This document shows positions 1 through 4,447 of a stretch of 7,000 nt of DNA, one piece after another. Position 1 is the stretch's first letter, and each line of letters begins with the position of its first letter. The translations under genes and the position numbers were made by a program. The stretch comes from Thermoanaerobaculales bacterium. Lineage in GTDB: Bacteria; Acidobacteriota; Thermoanaerobaculia; Thermoanaerobaculales; Sulfomarinibacteraceae. Location of the stretch: positions 1-7,000 of the forward strand of contig JAOZUP010000214.1 of the NCBI GenBank assembly GCA_029938595.1, written 5' to 3'. The notes beneath the pieces are model-generated. The model was not told the origin of the DNA and searched no databases. It worked only from the letters and a program-made list of their open reading frames with translations.

Positions 1-8
1 ACCACCTT

Positions 9-59
9 TGTAGGCGGGTCCTTTAGGGCCCGCCACCACTCGGTAACACAATCGCTCGG
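9..59 (+). repeat. REP-like palindromic repeat, left copy
   Basis: A 51-bp element that begins TGTAGGCGGG and ends ATCGCTCGG. Its core folds as a hairpin: GGCGGGTCC (13-21) pairs with GGGCCCGCC (26-34) through one G-U pair, with loop TTTA. A copy in opposite orientation at 6915-6965 matches at 47 of 51 positions by eye; the differences are one loop base, one C/T change and a CA/AC swap. A third partial copy starts at 6983. The element lies just downstream of the minus-strand gene ending at 81, so its hairpin could also act as an RNA 3'-end structure. There is no U-run, so intrinsic termination is not supported. The rest of 1-80 contains no gene I can support. Confidence 0.8.
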
Positions 60-80
60 CTGCCGGGTGGGTAGGATTGT

Positions 81-1154
81 TTACTCCGGTGGGTAGCGTT
101 TGGAGTCGTAGGGCTTGCCGTCGCTGATCGCTGCCGCGTGGAGATCGGTGGCAACGGTGTCGATCACCTCTCGGAGCTCCAGCTTTTCCAGCCAGCGGTT
201 GGGAATCACCTCGACCCCGTGGAGCGTTCCGAGGATCTGGCCGGTGATGGAACCCGTGGAGTCGGAGTCGCCCGAGTGCGTGACCGCGAGGCGCACTGCT
301 GACTCGAAGTCCGGCGCGATGAGGGCGCAGAATACGGCGATCGCGAGGGCCTGCTCGGCGATCCAACCGCCGCCGAGGCACTCCACCTCCTCGGCGTTGC
401 CGATACCGAGGGCTTCGAACGCCAGGGCGTGCTCCAAAGCCGACAGGGTTTCCTCATTGTCTGGATAATTCTCAAGCTCCGCCATGGCGCGCTCGACCGC
501 CGGCTCGAGCTCGACGCCGGTGACCAGCTCGTGGATGATCCGCGCCATACACCCGGAGGCGAGCCATCCAGTGGGATGGCCGTGGGTCAGCGCCGCCACC
601 TCGCAGCCGCAGAGGAAGGAGTCGCCCGGCCATGCAAGCCCCACCGGCGCCACGCGCATCACCCCGCCGCAGCCCTTAGAGTCGTTGAGTGGATTCTCGA
701 GGGTGCCGATCTCGCCGCTTTTCAGCGCCGTGATACAGGTTTCGCCGGCCGCCCGTTCCTCGTTGAGCTCGCGCACCCCGGTCAACCAGCTGCTGAGCAC
801 CTTCTCCTCGTCAACGCCGAATGGATAACTACCCTGGGTCGTCAACCAGCGCCAGTGGGCGTCGAGAAAAACCTCGATCGGCGGCACGTCGCCGTGCTTC
901 GCCCAAGAGTTGAGCGAGCGGATCACCCCCTCGGCGACGAAGAGGGTCATCTGGGTATCGTCCGTGAAGCTCCCCGCCGGAAATGCGCCGTCGACCAGAT
1001 CAGCCGGTCCGTCGGGGCCGTAGGTCTGGACGATCTCATCGAGCGGCAAAAACTCGACCGGTGCGCCGAGGGCGTCGCCTACGGCACCGCCCAGAAGGCA
1101 GCCGCGAAAGCGGTCAAGGGTGGTCAGTTTCGATGACGTACTCATCTTGGGCAC
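81..1154 (-). CDS. ADP-ribosylglycohydrolase family protein (DraG/ARH-like)
   Basis: A 357-residue protein of the ADP-ribosylglycohydrolase family. Members remove ADP-ribose from modified proteins or small molecules using a binuclear metal centre in an all-helical fold. Visible motifs in order: GCLLGGAVGDALGAPVEF (residues 18-35), the metal-binding FTDDTQM (63-69, T64-D65-D66), KGCGGVMRVAPVGL (160-173), the family ALTHGHPTG segment (188-196), and the second metal motif THSGDSDST (292-300, D296 and D298). All ligand positions expected for the family look intact, so it is probably active. No signal peptide or membrane segment is seen, so it is cytoplasmic. The length is normal for the family. 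The reading starts at a GTG (1154); an in-frame ATG three codons on (1145) is equally possible and neither has a strong Shine-Dalgarno. No ADP-ribosyltransferase or nitrogenase gene lies nearby, so the substrate is unknown and a draG name is not justified. Confidence 0.93.
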   Translation of the reverse strand: MPKMSTSSKLTTLDRFRGCLLGGAVGDALGAPVEFLPLDEIVQTYGPDGPADLVDGAFPAGSFTDDTQMTLFVAEGVIRSLNSWAKHGDVPPIEVFLDAHWRWLTTQGSYPFGVDEEKVLSSWLTGVRELNEERAAGETCITALKSGEIGTLENPLNDSKGCGGVMRVAPVGLAWPGDSFLCGCEVAALTHGHPTGWLASGCMARIIHELVTGVELEPAVERAMAELENYPDNEETLSALEHALAFEALGIGNAEEVECLGGGWIAEQALAIAVFCALIAPDFESAVRLAVTHSGDSDSTGSITGQILGTLHGVEVIPNRWLEKLELREVIDTVATDLHAAAISDGKPYDSKRYPPE

Positions 1155-1203
1155 CGCTGCTTGGAACTTCTCGCATGGACGTCGCTACAAATTTCGATTG
1201 CTC

Positions 1204-1233
1204 ATTCTACTCCAACGACATGGCCGTTTCCAA
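1204..1233 (-). promoter_or_regulatory. Candidate promoter for the ADP-ribosylglycohydrolase gene
   Basis: Reading the minus strand, TTGGAA (1233-1228) and TAGAAT (1209-1204) are separated by 18 bp. They resemble the sigma-70 -35 (4 of 6) and -10 (5 of 6) hexamers. Transcription would start near 1197, giving a leader of about 45 nt. The site sits in an AT-richer island between divergent genes. This is a consensus match only. Confidence 0.4.
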
Positions 1234-1243
1234 TCAAGGTGAT

Positions 1244-1271
1244 TTGCATCGAACGACGATCTTGGTATGCT
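1244..1271 (+). promoter_or_regulatory. Candidate promoter for the RRM protein gene
   Basis: TTGCAT (1244-1249) and TATGCT (1266-1271) with a 16-bp spacer form a plausible sigma-70-type promoter. It lies about 10 bp from the divergent promoter candidate on the other strand. Transcription would start near 1278, giving a leader of roughly 110 nt before the ATG at 1388. This is a consensus match only. Confidence 0.4.
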
Positions 1272-1283
1272 ATCCGCGTTCAT

Positions 1284-1387
1284 GACCGGCCATCGGGGCT
1301 GGTCTCTGTTTCGGCGGACGCATGGTCCGCTAGGTTGCGAAACGGGCGCGCCCAAGTACGACAGCGCCCAGGGAGATGAGAAGAGAT
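1284..1387 (+). promoter_or_regulatory. Structured 5' leader of the RRM gene
   Basis: Three consecutive self-complementary elements precede the RRM start codon. The first is GACCGGCC (1284-1291) pairing with GGCTGGTC (1297-1304): 8 bp with one G-U and a 5-nt loop. The second is GCGGAC (1314-1319) pairing with GTCCGC (1325-1330): 6 perfect bp with a 5-nt loop. The third is the 10-bp palindrome GGGCGCGCCC (1344-1353). The purine-rich ribosome-binding region (1371-1386) lies after them and looks single-stranded. Long structured leaders are known on some cold-induced or autoregulated RNA-binding protein genes, so regulation through this leader is plausible but inferred. I recognise no named riboswitch. 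Confidence 0.4.
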
Positions 1388-1690
1388 ATGTCGAAGAAGT
1401 TGTTTGTTGGGAGTCTGAGTTGGGATACGAACGACGACAGTCTGAACGCCGCGTTCAGCCCCTTCGGTGAAATCACCGAGGCCATTGTCATCAGTGACCG
1501 CCACTCGGGTCGCTCCCGCGGGTTCGGGTTCGTCACTTTCGTTGATGACGAGGCCGCCGACAAGGCCATCGCCGAGCTCAACGGCACCGAGCTCGACGGA
1601 CGCGAGATCAAGGTGGACGTCGCCCAGGCGCGCGATCGCTCCCGTGACGGTGGTGGCGGAGGCGGAGGCGGAGGCGGCGACCGCTGGTAG
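1388..1690 (+). CDS. Small single-RRM RNA-binding protein with poly-Gly tail
   Basis: A 100-residue protein made of one RNA recognition motif plus a short glycine tail. RNP2 is LFVGSL (residues 5-10) and RNP1 is RGFGFVTF (44-51), with the aromatic positions needed for stacking on RNA bases present. The linker GEITEAIVISDRHSGRS and the ELNGTELDGREIKVDVA segment match the usual RRM beta-alpha order. Residues 81-87 are Arg/Asp-rich and are followed by ten Gly and DRW. This layout is typical of bacterial Rbp-type glycine-rich RRM proteins, often cold- or stress-responsive, acting on RNA in the cytoplasm. I chose the ATG at 1388 because the RRM starts right after it (MSKKLF). An in-frame ATG at 1376 would add MRRD, but it abuts GGGAG with no spacing. 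The gene is monocistronic, with a structured leader upstream and an intrinsic terminator 24 nt after the stop. Confidence 0.93.
   Translation: MSKKLFVGSLSWDTNDDSLNAAFSPFGEITEAIVISDRHSGRSRGFGFVTFVDDEAADKAIAELNGTELDGREIKVDVAQARDRSRDGGGGGGGGGGDRW
1649..1678 (+). repeat. Poly-Gly codon repeat (GGCGGA hexamer)
   Basis: Ten consecutive glycine codons, including three tandem GGCGGA units, near the 3' end of the RRM gene. Slippage by the 6-bp unit or by single codons would change the Gly count without shifting frame, so tail length may vary between strains. Confidence 0.75.
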
Positions 1691-1714
1691 GTTCCCTCAA
1701 CGATCAACCCACAA

Positions 1715-1741
1715 CCCCTCCCCCGCGGAGGGGTTTTTTTT
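1715..1741 (+). terminator. Rho-independent terminator of the RRM gene
   Basis: CCCCTCC (1715-1721) and GGAGGGG (1727-1733) form a perfect 7-bp GC-rich stem with a 5-nt loop. Eight T residues follow (1734-1741). It lies 24 nt after the RRM stop codon. This is the only textbook intrinsic terminator in the window. Confidence 0.92.
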
Positions 1742-1749
1742 GCCCAGAG

Positions 1750-1842
1750 GCCGGATCCCGGATACCAGATACCGGATACCGGATCATCCTACCGGAGAAT
1801 TCCTTCATCTGGTATCTGGCATCCGGGATCCGGCATCCGGGC
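1750..1842. repeat. Head-to-head heptamer arrays, pair 1
   Basis: The left arm (from 1750) is built of 7-bp units of the form CCGGATA or CCAGATA. The right arm (to about 1842) carries the same units in the opposite orientation. Segments 1750-1777 and 1807-1834 are inverted complements at 26 of 28 positions, with a 29-bp spacer. The array starts just after the RRM terminator and ends about 14 bp before the ATG of the Fe-S protein gene, so it occupies nearly all of that intergenic space. Any promoter for the Fe-S gene must overlap it; I found no convincing one. Confidence 0.85.
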
Positions 1843-1855
1843 TGGACCTGCAATA

Positions 1856-3169
1856 ATGTCCCCGGAGACAGCTGTGGCACATCACACCGTTAAGCAGGGC
1901 TACCTGGATCTGGTAGAGCGCATCAATCGATATCCCCAGGGTGCGCCGCCGTCCGAGCTGCTCTACCGGATCCTCGAGATGCTGTTCTCCGAGCGCGAGG
2001 CGGAGCTGGTGGCGGACCTGCCCGTCAGGCCCTTTACCGCGGAGAGGGCGGCCCGGGCCTGGAAAATGCCGGTCGACGAGGCGCGGGTGGTGCTCGACGA
2101 GCTCGCGAGCCGGGCGATCCTCGTCGATATCGAATCCGACAGCACCACCACCTACGTGCTGCCGCCACCCATGGCCGGTTTCTTCGAGTTCTCGATGATG
2201 CGGATCCGCGGCGACGTGGACCAGAAGATGCTTGCCGAGCTCTTCCACCAGTACATCAATGCGGAAGAGGATTTCGTCAAGGCTCTTTTCACGGTCGGCG
2301 AGACCCAGCTCGGTCGAGTCTTCGTGTCCGAGTCCTCTCTGCCTCAGGACTGCGCGCTTCACGTCCTCGACTACGAGCGTGCGAGCCATGTGGTCGAGAG
2401 CGCCAGCCACATCGGCGTCGGCGTTTGCTACTGCCGCCACAAGATGGAGCACCTGGGCCGCGCGTGCTCGGCGCCGATGAACATCTGCATGACCTTCAAC
2501 AACACCGCCGCCTCGCTCACCCGGCACGGGTTCGCACGCTCGGTGGACTCTGTCGAGTGCCTCGACCTGCTCGCAGAGGCTCGCGAAATGGGCTTGGTAC
2601 AGTTCGGCGAGAACATTCAACAGCGGGTCAACTTCATTTGCAACTGCTGCGGCTGCTGCTGCGAGGCTATGATCGCGGCCCGTCGCTTCGGTCTCCTCCA
2701 CCCGGTCCACACCACCAACTTTCTTCCCGAAAACGACCCCTCGATCTGCACGGGCTGCGGAAAATGCGTGGCCGCGTGCCCGGTGGAAGCCATGACCCTG
2801 ATCTCCGCCAACGATTCCGACAAACCCAAACGGATGGTGGCAAAGCTCGACGAGGAGCTCTGCCTCGGCTGCGGCGTGTGTGTGCCGGCTTGCCCCGAGG
2901 ACGGCATCACGTTGAAGCCGCGCGACGAGAGGGTCATCACCCCGGTCGATTCGGTTCGCCGGGCGGTGAGGATGGCGGTGGAGCGCGGAACGCTGCAGCA
3001 TCTCGTGTTCGACAACCACGCTCTGGCCAGCCACCGCGCGATGGCCGCGGTGCTGGGCGCCATCCTTCAGCTGTCACCGGTCAAGCGGGCAATGGCCAGC
3101 AGCCAACTGGGGTCACGCTATCTCGACGCGCTGATCGAGAGGAACGAGAAGAAGCCTCACTCGGCGTAG
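1856..3169 (+). CDS. Multi-cluster 4Fe-4S binding protein with CNCCGCCC motif
   Basis: A 437-residue soluble iron-sulfur protein. Residues 15-100 look helical and winged-helix-like. A first cysteine group, CYC with C204 and C211 (C191, C193, C204, C211), is followed by a dense CNCCGCCC cluster (262-269, six Cys). Two classical 4Fe-4S ferredoxin motifs follow: C298-xx-C301-xx-C304-xxx-C308-P and C336-xx-C339-xx-C342-xxx-C346-P. The C-terminal 75 residues are helical and lack cysteine. The protein has twenty cysteines in all. At least two 4Fe-4S clusters are secure and further metal sites are likely, so it probably carries electrons or reduces a substrate. Partner and reaction are unknown, and no hydrogenase, Hdr or flavoprotein gene is adjacent. 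Start choice: the ATG at 1856 gives the longest reading but has no clear ribosome-binding site. The in-frame GTG at 1874 (codon 7) has GGAGA five bases upstream (1864-1868) and may be the true start. Confidence 0.9.
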   Translation: MSPETAVAHHTVKQGYLDLVERINRYPQGAPPSELLYRILEMLFSEREAELVADLPVRPFTAERAARAWKMPVDEARVVLDELASRAILVDIESDSTTTYVLPPPMAGFFEFSMMRIRGDVDQKMLAELFHQYINAEEDFVKALFTVGETQLGRVFVSESSLPQDCALHVLDYERASHVVESASHIGVGVCYCRHKMEHLGRACSAPMNICMTFNNTAASLTRHGFARSVDSVECLDLLAEAREMGLVQFGENIQQRVNFICNCCGCCCEAMIAARRFGLLHPVHTTNFLPENDPSICTGCGKCVAACPVEAMTLISANDSDKPKRMVAKLDEELCLGCGVCVPACPEDGITLKPRDERVITPVDSVRRAVRMAVERGTLQHLVFDNHALASHRAMAAVLGAILQLSPVKRAMASSQLGSRYLDALIERNEKKPHSA

Positions 3170-3172
3170 GGG

Positions 3173-3233
3173 CCAGATACCGGATACCGGATACCGGATA
3201 CCAGATGCCGGATGACGGATGACGGATGACGGG
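3173..3233 (+). repeat. Heptamer array, pair 2 left arm
   Basis: About eight tandem 7-bp units starting 4 bp after the Fe-S gene stop codon. They run from CCAGATA/CCGGATA types into GGATGAC types near 3210-3233. Units are near-identical and in register. The array fills most of the 81-bp gap between the convergent stop codons at 3169 and 3251. The same family occurs at 1750-1842 and, inverted, at 3282-3317. Confidence 0.88.
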
Positions 3234-3250
3234 CTACCGTGGATCCTTTC

Positions 3251-4312
3251 TTATTCGGGGCGAGTGGGGGGATCTGTTCTGTCATCTGGTATCTGCCATC
3301 TGGTATCTGGCATCTGGGAGGCGGGCTCGATCCCAAAGCCCTCGGGATAATCCGCCCACATTGCCGCCACCTCGTCCGCCGGCGTGAGTACTTTCTTCCA
3401 CAGCAGCCACACCACCAGCACGATGAAGAGAACCGTCGACAGCACGCTGCCCTCTAGACCGAACTCGCCGCCGGTCAGATACTCGGCCCCGGTCGGGTTC
3501 ATGACGAAGAGCTGGTCTTGGATCTTGATGCCGCTGACGTCGAAGCCCCACACCCAGCTCTGGGCCAGGTTCCACGAAATGTGGAATCCGATCGGCAGCC
3601 ACAATCGGCGGGTTTGGAAGTAAAGAACTACCAGGATGACCGCGGCGAGGAAGATGTTCGTGATCCCGATAATCGTCACATCGGGGTTGTCGGCGTGAGC
3701 CCAGGTGAAGGGGATGCAGAACAGCAAGCCGGCTATCCACCGCCGACTGCCCTCGGCCAGAGACTGCAGCAAATATCCACGGAACAGGAGCTCCTCAACT
3801 GTGGCAGCCAGGGTGAAAAGCACCAGAAACAAACCCAGCGCACTGAAACTGCCCCGCAGATCCGCCGACAGCGCCAGCGACACCGATCCGGTGGCGACCA
3901 GCATGAGCACCAACAACCCCGTCGCGAGGAGACCGCCGGCCAGGCCGACCGCCAACTCCCGCAACCAACCGTGGCTGAAGCCCAGGCCCAGAAGGGCCGG
4001 AGGCCGACGGTCGAAGAATCTCAGCACGAGCAGCCCGCCAATGAGGAGCGCCAGGGTCCCGACCAACCAGATCAAAGTGTGGGTCCACGACACGAAGTCG
4101 GACTCCGGCACGCCGGGAACGAGCAACTTGAGCGGCGTGCTGAAGGCCTTGCCGATGATGAACGCGGCGATGATGTAAACCAGCATCCGCCAACCGGCGC
4201 GCCAGTGATTGAAGCGGTTGCGGAAGATACGCCTGATCAGGCTCGGAGCATCGGGAGGCGGCGCATCCTCGATTTCAGAATTGGCGGCCGCGGCAGCTTC
4301 GATTTCTTCCAT
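3251..4312 (-). CDS. CPBP family intramembrane metalloprotease (CAAX/Abi type)
   Basis: A 353-residue polytopic membrane protein of the CPBP (Abi/CAAX-type) protease family, which cleaves substrates inside the membrane with a metal-activated glutamate. The motifs are complete: EELLFRGYLLQ (E173, E174, R178), FTWAH (F202 to H206) and HISWN (H244, N248). Hydrophobic segments lie near residues 42-56, 78-98, 119-143, 157-172, 192-204, 212-231 and 289-306. The first 40 residues are cytoplasmic-looking, acidic and Ala-rich, then basic. The substrate is unknown; relatives act in prenyl-protein processing, bacteriocin immunity or envelope maintenance. The start at 4312 is supported by GAGAGGTG ending 8 nt upstream. 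The last ~20 residues (ASQMPDTRWQIPDD and onward) are translated from the heptamer array at 3282-3317 and are probably not part of the ancestral protein. The gene is divergent from the aminotransferase and convergent with the Fe-S gene. Confidence 0.92.
   Translation of the reverse strand: MEEIEAAAAANSEIEDAPPPDAPSLIRRIFRNRFNHWRAGWRMLVYIIAAFIIGKAFSTPLKLLVPGVPESDFVSWTHTLIWLVGTLALLIGGLLVLRFFDRRPPALLGLGFSHGWLRELAVGLAGGLLATGLLVLMLVATGSVSLALSADLRGSFSALGLFLVLFTLAATVEELLFRGYLLQSLAEGSRRWIAGLLFCIPFTWAHADNPDVTIIGITNIFLAAVILVVLYFQTRRLWLPIGFHISWNLAQSWVWGFDVSGIKIQDQLFVMNPTGAEYLTGGEFGLEGSVLSTVLFIVLVVWLLWKKVLTPADEVAAMWADYPEGFGIEPASQMPDTRWQIPDDRTDPPTRPE
3282..3317 (-). repeat. Heptamer array, pair 2 right arm, inside the CPBP gene
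   Basis: Five tandem units on the plus strand: TCATCTG, GTATCTG, CCATCTG, GTATCTG, GCATCTG. They are the reverse complement of the family at 3173-3233, so the two arrays face each other across about 48 bp. This array is read in frame as part of the C-terminal tail of the CPBP protein, whose stop lies 28 bp beyond it. Confidence 0.88.
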
Positions 4313-4372
4313 GAGTCAATCACCTCTCGTCATCAGAATACGTCCAGGGCCGGCTCCGGTTCTCAAAAACCC

Positions 4373-4401
4373 TCGACCGTGGATCAGCGTTCGACCATAA
4401 T
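4373..4401 (+). promoter_or_regulatory. Candidate promoter for the aminotransferase gene
   Basis: TCGACC (4373-4378), a 17-bp spacer and CATAAT (4396-4401) resemble a sigma-70 promoter with a strong -10 (5 of 6) and a moderate -35 (4 of 6). Transcription would begin near 4408, just before the hairpin at 4412-4428. The 135-bp gap between the divergent CPBP and aminotransferase genes must hold both promoters. I could not identify one for the CPBP gene with confidence. Confidence 0.4.
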
Positions 4402-4411
4402 CATCGGGCTT

Positions 4412-4428
4412 GACGGTCGCGGACCGTC
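4412..4428 (+). promoter_or_regulatory. Perfect 7-bp inverted repeat upstream of the aminotransferase RBS
   Basis: GACGGTC (4412-4418) and GACCGTC (4422-4428) are exact inverted complements around GCG. The element lies 7 nt before the Shine-Dalgarno GGAGGG (4436-4441). As DNA it could be an operator for a dimeric regulator. As RNA it would be a stable hairpin at the 5' end of the transcript. Neither role is proven. Confidence 0.45.
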
Positions 4429-4447
4429 CGCAGATGGAGGGCAACAG

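Noticed and set aside
429..1136. A 235-codon plus-strand open frame within the ADP-ribosylglycohydrolase region
   Set aside because: It is antisense to a complete, motif-bearing enzyme, with Arg/His/Ala-rich composition and no domain.
81..1154. Naming the gene draG (nitrogenase regulation)
   Set aside because: The family is clear, but there is no draT or nif gene in the window and the family has many other substrates.
1805..3034. A 409-codon open frame on the minus strand across the Fe-S gene
   Set aside because: It is fully antisense to a gene with unmistakable ferredoxin motifs. Its product is His/Arg/Gly/Ala-rich low-complexity sequence with no recognisable domain, as expected for antisense of GC-rich DNA.
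1750..3317. Heptamer arrays as a CRISPR array
   Set aside because: The units are contiguous 7-bp tandems without spacers of unique sequence, and there are no cas genes.
3251..4312. CPBP protease as part of an abortive-infection or bacteriocin immunity system
   Set aside because: The family includes such members, but there is no toxin, bacteriocin or defence gene nearby, so the role cannot be assigned from context.
3518..4447. A 310-codon in-frame upstream extension of the aminotransferase
   Set aside because: It runs antisense to the CPBP gene, is Gln/Arg/Glu-rich with no domain, and the aminotransferase has a strong ribosome-binding site at 4436-4441 directly before its own ATG. It is not a fusion protein.
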